This document shows, in pieces, positions 1-6,491 of a stretch of DNA of 23,184 bases (its first letter is position 1; the number at the start of each line of letters is the position of its first letter). A model generated the notes under the pieces. The model did no database searches, was not told where the DNA came from, and saw nothing but the letters and a program-made list of their open reading frames with translations. Source of the DNA: Desulfuromonadaceae bacterium GWC2_58_13 (GTDB lineage Bacteria; Desulfobacterota; Desulfuromonadia; Desulfuromonadales; Trichloromonadaceae); assembly GCA_001825565.1 (NCBI GenBank), contig MHXM01000011.1, positions 1 through 23,184 on the forward strand, given 5' to 3'. The position numbers were made by a program, and so were the translations under genes.

Positions 1-103
1 CACTAATGATGTTGCCAAATTGGTCAACTAGAATACGGTCAAGGTGTTCTTTTTTATTTTTCATGTGGTTCTGTCTCACTCAATGTGAACAACTGGAAAA
101 ATA

Positions 104-1339
104 CTAGACAATCCTACCGTGTAACGGAATTACTTTTGCTCCCGCCTTCAACCCGTCCAGATATTCGGCCCATGTCTGCATCATCTTTCTTCGCTCGGCA
201 AGGTGAGCCGTTCTGTTGTAAGCGCGTCCATTGGGGTCACGGACGGCATGGGCTAATTGATGTTCGATGAAGTCAGGTCTTACCTGCAATACTTCATCAA
301 GAATCGTCCGCGCCATTGCGCGGAAGCCGTGAGGGGTCATTTCTCCCTTCTCGTATCCCATGCGCCGGATTGCTGCAATTAGGGCCATGTCCGACATAGG
401 CCGGGTGGCCGAACGTGAACAGGGGAAAACGAAACGGCTTCGCCCGGTCAGCGGTTGAAGTTCTTTGAGTATAGCAACGGCTTGGCGGGATAGTGGGACA
501 AGGTGGGGTTCTTTCATCTTCATTTTTTCGGCGGGGATGTTCCATGTTTCGGCTTCAATGTCGATTTCAGACCATTCCGCCTTTCTCAGCTCGCCAGGAC
601 GAACGAAAACCAGTGGGGCAAGGCGAAGGGCGCTCTTGACGACAAAAGAGCCTTCAAAGGCATCTATGGCTTTCAGCAGGTCGGCTACCTTGGCCGGGTC
701 GGTGATTGCAGGAAGGTGTTTTTTCTTTACCACGGTCAACGCCCCTCGCAGGTCCGCTGCCACATCTCGTTTCGCTCTGCCGGTTGCAATGGCATACCGG
801 AAAACCTGGCCGCAAATGGTTCTGACCCGGTGAGCCGTTTCAATAACGCCACGATCTTCCATGCGTCGTAATACCGCCAGCAGTTCCGGTGCTTCCACTT
901 CGGAGACTGGACACGTCCCGATCCAAGGGAACACGTTATTTTCAAGTTGCCGGGTCACAACGGTGGTATTGGCCGGGGTCCAGCTAGGGCTTGTCTTTTG
1001 AATCCATTCCCTTGCCACAACTTCGAAGGTATTGGCGTTCATTTCGGCTTTAGCCGCCTTGGTTGCCTTTCGGTGCTCGCTTGGGTTTATTCCCCTTTCA
1101 ATCAGTTTTTTTGCTTCATCCCGTTTTGCTCTGGCATCGGATAGGGATGTTGCCGGATAGGAGCCAAGGGAAAGCATGTTGCGCTTGCCTTCAAAGGTGT
1201 ACCGAAGTCGCCAGAGCTTCCCACCATTGGCTGTAATCAGCAGTGAAAGGCCTCCTCCATCGGTCAGTGTTATGTCCTTCCCTTTGGCTTTTGTCTTGCT
1301 GATTTGCAGATCGGTAAGCGGTTTAACCAGTTTTGGCAT
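104..1339 (-). CDS. Tyrosine integrase, P4 type (DUF4102 + phage integrase catalytic domain)
   Basis: Site-specific tyrosine recombinase expected to integrate and excise a genomic island at the neighbouring selC tRNA gene. The 411-residue length is normal for P4-type integrases. Residues 1-90 match the DUF4102 arm-binding domain (TDGGGLSL, then WRLRYTFEGKRNMLSLGSYP), about 100-185 the SAM-like core-binding domain, and 210-385 the catalytic domain. Visible catalytic residues are R247 (RPGELR), H337-R340 (HGFR), a His at 360 or 364 (HQLAHAV) and the nucleophile Y374 (AYNRT), so the enzyme looks intact. I chose the ATG at 1339 because AAGGAG lies 9 bases upstream; the frame is open to 1570 but that extension runs through the selC terminator and tRNA. 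It has the same orientation as selC and sits at the tRNA's 3' side, the usual layout of tRNA-borne islands. Confidence 0.95.
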   Translation of the reverse strand: MPKLVKPLTDLQISKTKAKGKDITLTDGGGLSLLITANGGKLWRLRYTFEGKRNMLSLGSYPATSLSDARAKRDEAKKLIERGINPSEHRKATKAAKAEMNANTFEVVAREWIQKTSPSWTPANTTVVTRQLENNVFPWIGTCPVSEVEAPELLAVLRRMEDRGVIETAHRVRTICGQVFRYAIATGRAKRDVAADLRGALTVVKKKHLPAITDPAKVADLLKAIDAFEGSFVVKSALRLAPLVFVRPGELRKAEWSEIDIEAETWNIPAEKMKMKEPHLVPLSRQAVAILKELQPLTGRSRFVFPCSRSATRPMSDMALIAAIRRMGYEKGEMTPHGFRAMARTILDEVLQVRPDFIEHQLAHAVRDPNGRAYNRTAHLAERRKMMQTWAEYLDGLKAGAKVIPLHGRIV

Positions 1340-1353
1340 GATGGGTTCTCCTT

Positions 1354-1433
1354 TTTTTGGTATACGCCAGGCGGCTACGTTGGCCTGTATGCCACACCCT
1401 ATACCTAAGAGCTTTGGTTTTTGGTATACCAAA
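1354..1433. repeat. 12-bp direct repeat and 14-bp palindrome (likely operators) upstream of integrase
   Basis: TTTTTGGTATAC occurs at 1354-1365 and again at 1418-1429. The second copy forms a perfect 14-bp palindrome, TTTGGTATACCAAA (1420-1433), that contains the predicted integrase -10 box. The first copy sits just upstream of the integrase ribosome site. This arrangement suggests repressor or excisionase binding sites; the binding protein is not in the window. Confidence 0.6.
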
Positions 1434-1451
1434 CCGGACGCTATTAGACAA
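1423..1451 (-). promoter_or_regulatory. Predicted integrase promoter
   Basis: Read on the minus strand: TTGTCT (1451-1446), a 17-base spacer, then TATACC (1428-1423), each matching the sigma-70 consensus at four of six bases. The -10 box overlaps the palindrome TTTGGTATACCAAA, so a protein bound there would block the promoter. Confidence 0.45.
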
Positions 1452-1484
1452 TTAAAAAAGAAAAACCCGCCTTTTTGGCGGGTT
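1451..1484 (-). terminator. Rho-independent terminator downstream of selC
   Basis: On the minus strand, ACCCGCC-AAAAA-GGCGGGT (1483-1465) is a perfect 7-bp stem with a 5-base loop, followed by TTTTCTTTTTTAAT. It lies 35 bases after the CCA end of the tRNA and separates selC transcription from the integrase. Confidence 0.85.
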
Positions 1485-1518
1485 CTCTCTGCTTCTTCGG
1501 ATTGCGTTGGATTGTTAT

Positions 1519-1545
1519 TGGCGGGAGCAGATGGAAATCGAATCC
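1519..1545 (-). other. Probable attachment core (att) at 3' end of selC
   Basis: The integrase lies immediately beyond the 3' end of selC, and integrases of this type recombine within the 3' part of their target tRNA. The core should be the T-arm/acceptor segment. The matching repeat would be at the far island end, left of this window, so the exact limits cannot be seen. Confidence 0.4.
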
Positions 1546-1614
1546 ACCAGGGACGGGATACGCCCCCCACCGGTTTTGAAGACCGGGAGCGTCACCAGAC
1601 TACTTCCTGCTCCC
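1519..1614 (-). tRNA. selC: tRNA-Sec (anticodon UCA)
   Basis: The minus strand folds as a selenocysteine tRNA. It has an 8-bp acceptor stem, GGGAGCAG (1614-1607) with CTGCTCCC (1530-1523), then discriminator G and an encoded CCA (1521-1519). The anticodon arm is CCGGT-CTTCAAA-ACCGG, so the anticodon is TCA. A long variable arm follows and the T arm carries GATTCGATTTC. The 96-nt length and 8-bp acceptor stem are hallmarks of tRNA-Sec. It implies the host decodes UGA as selenocysteine. The gene is complete up to its CCA, so integration at the 3' end has rebuilt a functional tRNA. Confidence 0.95.
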
Positions 1615-1636
1615 AGGATCTGGTCAAGTGCCGGGA

Positions 1637-1665
1637 AGAGTACCATCATGGGGTTAAAAAAACAA
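1637..1665 (-). promoter_or_regulatory. Possible selC promoter
   Basis: On the minus strand, TTGTTT (1665-1660), 17 bases, then TACTCT (1642-1637) would start transcription about 15 bases before the tRNA 5' end. The match is weak, and read-through from the upstream GGDEF gene is also possible. Confidence 0.3.
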
Positions 1666-1715
1666 GTCCGAACGGGTTGTTACGAAATTAATGCGGAGCG
1701 GCAGGGCGACCTTGA

Positions 1716-3011
1716 CTAGCCACACTCGACCCGATTCCGGCCGTTCTGCTTGGCCAGGTACAGAGCCTGATCCGCCCGGTTGGTGAGGCTTTCATGGGTA
1801 TCTTCGGGGCGCATTCCGGCGACGCCGAAGCTGGCGGTGACCGGGGTGGAAACGGAGAAGGGATTTTCGGCGATGGCTCGACACAGTTTTTCGGCGCAGG
1901 CCTTGGCCTGGGAGATGTCGCAATCGGGGATGAGGATCATGAACTCTTCTCCGCCCCAGCGGGCAAAAATGTCGGAATCCCTGAGTTTACCTGAAATCAG
2001 ATGGGCCATTTCCTTGAGCACGGCATCTCCGGTCAGGTGGCCGTAACCGTCATTGACGGATTTGAAGTTGTCGATGTCGAGCAGCAGAATCGATAAGGGG
2101 GTGGCGTAACGTTTGGCCCGTTTCATTTCCGTATCCAACTGCTGGGATAGCTTGAGTCGATTGAGGATGCCGGTCAGGGGATCGGTGGAGGCCTGCTTTT
2201 CCAGGATTCGATTGACGGCTTCGAGTGATTCCTGGGATTTTTTCTGTTCGGTGATGTCGTGAAAGGCGATGACCGTGCCGGCGTGCCGGTTGTTTTCGAG
2301 GATCGGACGGCAGATCACCGCCACCGGCAGCAGATAACCGGATTTGCAGATGAAGACGGCGTCGGGATCTTTGAATTCCCGTCCCTCGGTCAATGAAATA
2401 ATCAGGGGACTGGAGGATGGATTGAATCGGGTTCCGTCGCCGTGCTGTCCGTAGATGAACTCGTGGATCCTTTTTCCCGCCAGTTCGTCGAATCCATACC
2501 CCAGCAGCCGTTCGGCTTCTGGATTCATGAAGATCAATCGCCTTTCCTGGTCGAGCAGGTAGACTCCCTCGCCGAGGACGTCGGTAATGGTTTTCAGTCG
2601 TTTTTCGAGACTCTGTTTTTCCCGCAGGGACAAAATCATCCGGTTGAAAGAATGGGATAATTCGCCAAGAAAATGAACTTGCTGCTGCAAATCGCCGGAA
2701 GCGACCTGGCCGGCCTGCCAGGTGAGGTGTCGCAGGCTGGCCTGTAGTGACTTGAGGGGCATGGCGAAGATATTGTTGCGGGAAGCCGATGCTTCGAGGT
2801 TGCCTTCGGCCAGTTGCGAGGCGTATTGGTAGAATTCGTCGAGCGTGGAAAACAGACTGTTCAGACGATCGCATATGTCGCGCAGTTCGGGATCGCTGTT
2901 GTCCGGGCAGTCGAGACTCAGGGTGAGCCGTTCGTAGCCGATTCCTCTTTTCATGATTCTGGCCAGCGACTGGTCGAGCTGGCGCAGTATGACCAGGGCT
3001 CCGGCTTCCAT
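1716..3011 (-). CDS. Cytosolic HAMP-like/PAS/GGDEF diguanylate cyclase
   Basis: Predicted to make cyclic di-GMP from two GTP. The protein has 431 residues with no membrane segment or signal peptide. Residues 60-130 are helical with two HAMP-like repeats (AEGNLE and ASGDLQQQV). About 138-255 is a PAS sensor domain ending in the usual IAFHDITEQKK. About 270-431 is the GGDEF domain, with STDPLTGILNR and an intact active-site signature GGEEF at 353-357. RDSD at 344-347, five residues before it, is a canonical RxxD inhibitory site, so feedback control by c-di-GMP is likely. The start codon overlaps the stop of the V4R gene by one base (TGATG), implying translational coupling and a shared sensory role. 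No EAL domain is present. Catalytic activity is inferred from residues only; the PAS ligand is unknown. Confidence 0.93.
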   Translation of the reverse strand: MEAGALVILRQLDQSLARIMKRGIGYERLTLSLDCPDNSDPELRDICDRLNSLFSTLDEFYQYASQLAEGNLEASASRNNIFAMPLKSLQASLRHLTWQAGQVASGDLQQQVHFLGELSHSFNRMILSLREKQSLEKRLKTITDVLGEGVYLLDQERRLIFMNPEAERLLGYGFDELAGKRIHEFIYGQHGDGTRFNPSSSPLIISLTEGREFKDPDAVFICKSGYLLPVAVICRPILENNRHAGTVIAFHDITEQKKSQESLEAVNRILEKQASTDPLTGILNRLKLSQQLDTEMKRAKRYATPLSILLLDIDNFKSVNDGYGHLTGDAVLKEMAHLISGKLRDSDIFARWGGEEFMILIPDCDISQAKACAEKLCRAIAENPFSVSTPVTASFGVAGMRPEDTHESLTNRADQALYLAKQNGRNRVECG

Positions 3012-3523
3012 CAGGCCGGCTTGATGTTGAACCGGCAGGTGCGATCGCCGGTTGCCCAGCAGTCGATTTCCTTCACGTGAAAATCACGTCCGGTATATTC
3101 GAAAAAAATTCCGGCGATAAACCCTTCGTCGTAGTTGCACACGGTTTGGCCAAAAATCGGCAGGCCCGAGCAGTCGAGATCTTCCGATACCGTAATCACG
3201 AAGGTCAGGGCTTCAAGGTCGGCTTCTTCAACCCGCAGGACGCCGATTTTCAGGTCGATCAGCTTTTGCTTGAGGTCGGCTATAAAGGGTTCGAAGCCGA
3301 GACTTTTGTCGAGTACCTGGAGGCAGAAATTTCGTCCGGCCAGTTTGCCGGCCTGGATGAAGAGCTCGAGGGTTTTGTCCAGACCGACTTCCTTGGACAG
3401 AACATCCCGAAAGGTATATTGCATCAGCCGGTAGGCCAGCAGGGACGCCCAGCATCCCAGGTTGGGCCGGCCAACTTCGAGATTGCCCAGATCGTCCCAG
3501 TCGAAATCGTAGGTTTCGTTCAT
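3011..3523 (-). CDS. V4R-domain sensor protein
   Basis: A 170-residue soluble protein with a V4R (4-vinyl-reductase-type) domain over about residues 95-168. It shows the family's glycine/cysteine pattern: DCSGLPIFG, VCNYDEGF and CWATGDRTCRF. Cysteines 118, 129, 155 and 163 could bind a metal or a small molecule; V4R domains are regarded as small-ligand sensors. Residues 1-90 form a helical region similar to that preceding V4R domains in other signalling proteins. I prefer the ATG at 3523 because AAGGAA lies 7 bases upstream; an in-frame start exists at 3541. It is the middle gene of an apparent operon, 32 bases after the DUF3014 gene and overlapping the diguanylate cyclase by one base, so it probably delivers the input for c-di-GMP synthesis (inference). 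Confidence 0.88.
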   Translation of the reverse strand: MNETYDFDWDDLGNLEVGRPNLGCWASLLAYRLMQYTFRDVLSKEVGLDKTLELFIQAGKLAGRNFCLQVLDKSLGFEPFIADLKQKLIDLKIGVLRVEEADLEALTFVITVSEDLDCSGLPIFGQTVCNYDEGFIAGIFFEYTGRDFHVKEIDCWATGDRTCRFNIKPA

Positions 3524-3555
3524 CGTGGTTCCTTTTCCCAAAGCCCGACCGTTGC

Positions 3556-4371
3556 CTATTGCTTCAGGGTGCGGGCAATTAACTCCGCGCGCAATTCGCC
3601 GAGCTTGGCCTTGATTTTTCTGGCATTGTCGTTGCCGATCCGCAGCAGGATTTTTTGCCCGGCCGAACGGTTTTCAAAGTCGGGGTCGGCGAATCGATAG
3701 AGCACGCCGGGACGTTCCAGGCGGACCGGTTCAACGATCTCCGGAGTCTCCAGCAGGTGGTCGATCACTTCGACCAGGCGGTCGTTGAAGTAGGCCGAGG
3801 GATAGCCGAGGTCGGTGTAGGCTTTCTGGAACAGCGAGTAGTGGCGAACGTAGATGTCCACCAGCCTTCGGCTGTCGAGGGCCTCGATCATCTCGACGAA
3901 CGGAGCGTAACGGCGGCTGTTGTAAGGGCTGATCACCTCGCGGTCCTTCTCGCCCTGGACCAGGAACGGACCGCTGGCTCCTTTGATCGGCAACTGCCGG
4001 TGGGGCAGGTCATTGCGGGGGAGATTGTCGACGGTGACGACAAAGCGCTGGATGAAGTGGTCGACCTGGACCAGGTCCGTGAGGGGTTTCCGGCCGTCGA
4101 GCAGGGACAGAAGCTGGTTCGCGACCGTTTCGGCGGTCGCCATGTCGGCCGGGACTGGGGCCGGCGGTGCTGGTTCCGAGGGCGTCACCGGCGGTGGCTC
4201 GATCATGGGGGTGGTTTCGGCGATGGGGTATTTGACCGGGGGCTCCGGTGAGGAGGGTTCCGGAAGCGTCGGCGCGACCGCCGGCGGTGGTGTCTGCTCC
4301 GGAGTGGAAGCGAAGAAAACGATGCCAAGCAGTAAGGTTAACAGCGCGGCGGAGAGGAGGATTTTTTTCAT
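3556..4371 (-). CDS. DUF3014 family membrane-anchored protein
   Basis: A 271-residue protein beginning MKK, followed by one hydrophobic helix (about residues 4-21) that acts as an anchor or uncleaved signal, then a proline/glutamate-rich linker (about 28-75). The C-terminal globular part (about 80-271) resembles DUF3014, with conserved-looking segments HFIQRFVVTVDNLPR and RYAPFVEMIEAL, a Tyr-rich middle (YVRHYSLFQKAYTDLGYP) and YRFADPDFE. It most likely sits in the inner membrane with its domain in the periplasm. Function is unknown. The ATG at 4371 has GGGGA 8 bases upstream; a GTG 15 bases earlier is the alternative. It appears to be first in an operon with the V4R and GGDEF genes, so a link to envelope sensing is possible but unproven. 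Confidence 0.85.
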   Translation of the reverse strand: MKKILLSAALLTLLLGIVFFASTPEQTPPPAVAPTLPEPSSPEPPVKYPIAETTPMIEPPPVTPSEPAPPAPVPADMATAETVANQLLSLLDGRKPLTDLVQVDHFIQRFVVTVDNLPRNDLPHRQLPIKGASGPFLVQGEKDREVISPYNSRRYAPFVEMIEALDSRRLVDIYVRHYSLFQKAYTDLGYPSAYFNDRLVEVIDHLLETPEIVEPVRLERPGVLYRFADPDFENRSAGQKILLRIGNDNARKIKAKLGELRAELIARTLKQ

Positions 4372-4479
4372 TCGCACGGTCCCCACAGTCAGAGATTAAA
4401 GTACAATCCTAACATGGTTTTGGGGGAAATGTGCAAACGAGAATCAATATTTATGAAGGTTTTCGGGGCTCGGTCCCGG

Positions 4480-4710
4480 CTATTTGAGGGCCAGATCCAG
4501 AACCCCACGGAACTTGGGGCGGCTGTTGCGTAGCAGCCGACTGAGAAACATCGGGCAATTGTCGTAATCTTCGGTTTCGCAGTAGCTCAGTTGCTGGGTT
4601 GCGGTGGGGTTGGCGCATGAGGTCTTGCGCTTTTGTCCACTCTCTTCGAAAAAGGGGCAGGACAGGATCAGTTGTCCGGGGGCGAGGTCTTTCTCCATCA
4701 GGGTTTTCAT
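4480..4710 (-). CDS. Small Cys-rich protein, unknown function
   Basis: A 76-residue soluble protein I cannot assign to a named family. The start at 4710 is chosen for the strong ribosome site AGGAG, 7 bases upstream; the frame is open to 4752. Four cysteines form a pattern likely to bind zinc or an Fe-S cluster: CPFFEESGQKRKTSC, then SYC and DNCPMF. The C-terminus is basic (LSRLLRNSRPKFRG). Similar small proteins ending in a YC...DYDNCPMF-like motif are, as far as I recall, common in this group of bacteria. It lies 108 bases upstream of the DUF3014 gene on the same strand and is divergent from the small gene at 4925, so it may be transcribed with the signalling operon or alone. Confidence 0.75.
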   Translation of the reverse strand: MKTLMEKDLAPGQLILSCPFFEESGQKRKTSCANPTATQQLSYCETEDYDNCPMFLSRLLRNSRPKFRGVLDLALK

Positions 4711-4817
4711 AGATTTCTCCTTTGATTTTTGCGTTGAATCATAAACGGCCATTGTTTACGAAAAGTTAAGGGGCGGTGAGTTTTCCGTATGGTTGTATGA
4801 CGGATGCCTTTGTAATG

Positions 4818-4870
4818 ACAGGTTTTTACCATTTGCTAATACGAATCTCACGAATTATTAAAAAACCTGT
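4818..4870. repeat. 10-bp inverted repeat flanking a predicted promoter
   Basis: ACAGGTTTTT (4818-4827) and its exact complement AAAAACCTGT (4861-4870) are separated by 33 bases. The predicted promoter of the plus-strand small gene lies between the arms. This could be an operator pair, a folded leader or an invertible segment; nothing else in the sequence distinguishes these. Confidence 0.5.
4833..4861 (+). promoter_or_regulatory. Predicted promoter of the small gene at 4925
   Basis: TTGCTA (4833-4838), a 17-base spacer, then TATTAA (4856-4861), each matching four of six consensus bases. It would give a leader of about 55 bases and lies inside the 10-bp inverted repeat. Confidence 0.4.
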
Positions 4871-4924
4871 TTTACACTTTGGTCGTCTTCACAAACGATG
4901 CATATCAAAACCAAGGAGATCGAA

Positions 4925-5152
4925 ATGGACGTGTGGAGTGAAACAAGTTCGGAAATGGGGCAAGGAACGGTTTTTCTTAAATCGGTCCTTGACAGAGGCT
5001 GGTTGGGTCGGATGCTTTCTCGTCGGCGCAATTGCCGGGGAGAAGACCCGTCTGCTGTCTGCGTAGCGGAGCACGGAGAATGGAGCCATCGCATTCAGTC
5101 GTTGAGCGAGGAATGCGATGCGTTGCGCAGAAAAATGCAATTTTCCGCATAA
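4925..5152 (+). CDS. Small hypothetical protein (75 aa)
   Basis: I do not recognise a family. The gene is supported by its signals: AAGGAGAT 5 bases before the ATG at 4925, a candidate promoter, and a strong terminator 28 bases after the stop. The protein has no membrane segment. It has an arginine-rich middle (GRMLSRRRNCRG) and a C-terminal amphipathic helix with coiled-coil character (HRIQSLSEECDALRRKM), so it may dimerise or bind nucleic acid or a partner protein. Three cysteines (CRGEDPSAVC and EEC) are present. An in-frame ATG at 4898 is less likely because it lacks a ribosome site. It is a one-gene transcript convergent with the kinase gene at 5205-6383. Confidence 0.65.
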   Translation: MDVWSETSSEMGQGTVFLKSVLDRGWLGRMLSRRRNCRGEDPSAVCVAEHGEWSHRIQSLSEECDALRRKMQFSA

Positions 5153-5179
5153 GGATTGGCGAGGATGTCAGCAGACAGT

Positions 5180-5206
5180 GGACCGGTTTAGCCGGTCCTT
5201 TTTTTT
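5180..5206 (+). terminator. Strong rho-independent terminator
   Basis: GGACCGG-TTTAG-CCGGTCC (5180-5198) is followed by eight Ts. The T run overlaps the stop codon of the convergent kinase gene. There is no T run on the other strand, so it ends only the plus-strand transcript of the 75-residue gene. Confidence 0.92.
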
Positions 5207-6383
5207 AGGCTGGAAGCGATACCACAAAGCAGGCTCCGCCTTCGGAACGGTTGTGGACTCTGATCTCGCCGCCCATGGCCCGGGCCAGGGTGCGGGCGGT
5301 GTACAGTCCAAGACCCGTTCCGGTCAGCTTGTCGGACAGTTTCGGACTGCGGTAAAACTTGTCGAAAATCAGTTCAAGATCGTCCGGAGCGATGCCCGGA
5401 CCGTCATCCTCCACCCGAATTTCCAAGCCGGTGGTCGTCGGAGTCAGGCGGACAGCGATCCGTTTCCCGATCCCGCTGTATTTGACGGCATTTTCCAGCA
5501 GGTTGGACAGAATCAACTTGAGGGCGGTTTGATTGAGATTCAGGGGAAAAACGGCCTGGCTGTGCAATTCCAGCGTCTTCCCCTGATCCCGGGCATGGGG
5601 GCGAAACAGCTCGACAATCTCTTCCACCAGCCACTGGGGTTCCGTTGGGGTTTGGGGGAGCTGACAGCCTCCGGAATCGACCTGGCGGATGATCATGAAT
5701 TCTTCGGCCAGCTTGTTCAGATAATTGGAACTTCGGTTGATGGCTTGCAGGTATTCCCGGGACATTTGCGGATTGTGCTCCTGGTGCCTGGAGTCAAGGC
5801 GGAAGGAATATCCGGAAATGACCAGAAGCTGGTTGCGCAGTTCATGGAACAACATCTGTTGCCAGTTTTTTTCCTGATTTATTGTGGTTTGCAACTGGTC
5901 CAGCTCCTGTTCCATTTTCCGTTGCCGGCGGCGACGAGTGATGAGCTGCTGAACGTGCAGCAGCACTTCCTTGATCGAATAGGGTTTGCTCAGGTAGATG
6001 TCGGCACCAAGCTCGATGCCGCGTACCCGGTCTTTCAGCGTACCCATTGCGGTGAGCATGATGATGGGAACCTGGGCCATTTCAGACTCGGGATGGGAGC
6101 GGACCATCCGGCAGATCTCCCAGCCGTCGAGATCGGGAAGCATCAGGTCGAGCAGGATCAGTTCGGGACGTTCCTTGCCGATCAGCCGGCAGGCCGACAG
6201 ACCGTCATGGGCGATGCTGGGGAAAAATCCCTGCCGCCGCAGGTTGAATTCCAGGAGTTCAGCCAGCTCGGTTTCGTCCTCGACGATCAAAACCCGGCCG
6301 GGAGAGTCCTCCAAGTTCAATGATTCTGCTGGTTGATCGCAATTCTTTGGCGGTTGGGGGGGCGATTCACTCAGTGTTTTCAT
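5205..6383 (-). CDS. Receiver-histidine kinase hybrid (REC-HisKA-HATPase)
   Basis: A 392-residue soluble signalling protein with a receiver domain placed before the kinase. REC spans about residues 30-150, with acidic pocket E35-D36, phospho-acceptor D79 (LLDLMLPD), T112 and K133 (SKPYS). A basic coiled linker RRRRQRK joins it to HisKA (about 170-235), which carries the phospho-histidine H180 in FHELRNQL. HATPase_c spans about 270-392, with N box NLLENAVKYS, G1 DDGPGI, F box FDKFYR and G2 GTGLGLY. All catalytic motifs are intact. With no sensor or membrane part, its input is probably phosphorylation of D79 by another kinase. The ATG at 6383 has GAGG 5 bases upstream. The gene stands alone; its partner response regulator is not in the window. 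Confidence 0.93.
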   Translation of the reverse strand: MKTLSESPPQPPKNCDQPAESLNLEDSPGRVLIVEDETELAELLEFNLRRQGFFPSIAHDGLSACRLIGKERPELILLDLMLPDLDGWEICRMVRSHPESEMAQVPIIMLTAMGTLKDRVRGIELGADIYLSKPYSIKEVLLHVQQLITRRRRQRKMEQELDQLQTTINQEKNWQQMLFHELRNQLLVISGYSFRLDSRHQEHNPQMSREYLQAINRSSNYLNKLAEEFMIIRQVDSGGCQLPQTPTEPQWLVEEIVELFRPHARDQGKTLELHSQAVFPLNLNQTALKLILSNLLENAVKYSGIGKRIAVRLTPTTTGLEIRVEDDGPGIAPDDLELIFDKFYRSPKLSDKLTGTGLGLYTARTLARAMGGEIRVHNRSEGGACFVVSLPA

Positions 6384-6491
6384 GGGGCCTCGCTGTCGAA
6401 TATCTCCGTGGCGGTTTGCCGCTACAGGATCTTAATCCTAGACGCGAAGTGTTAAGGCGAGGTTAGTGACTGTTTCGGAGTTGGTTAGCCC

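Noticed and set aside
1..103. Possible feature left of the integrase stop
   Set aside because: Only an imperfect palindrome (about 11-28) is visible; too little sequence to support a site or gene.
1340..1570. N-terminal extension of the integrase frame
   Set aside because: It translates the selC terminator and half of the tRNA; the Met at 1339 has a proper ribosome site and matches the family start.
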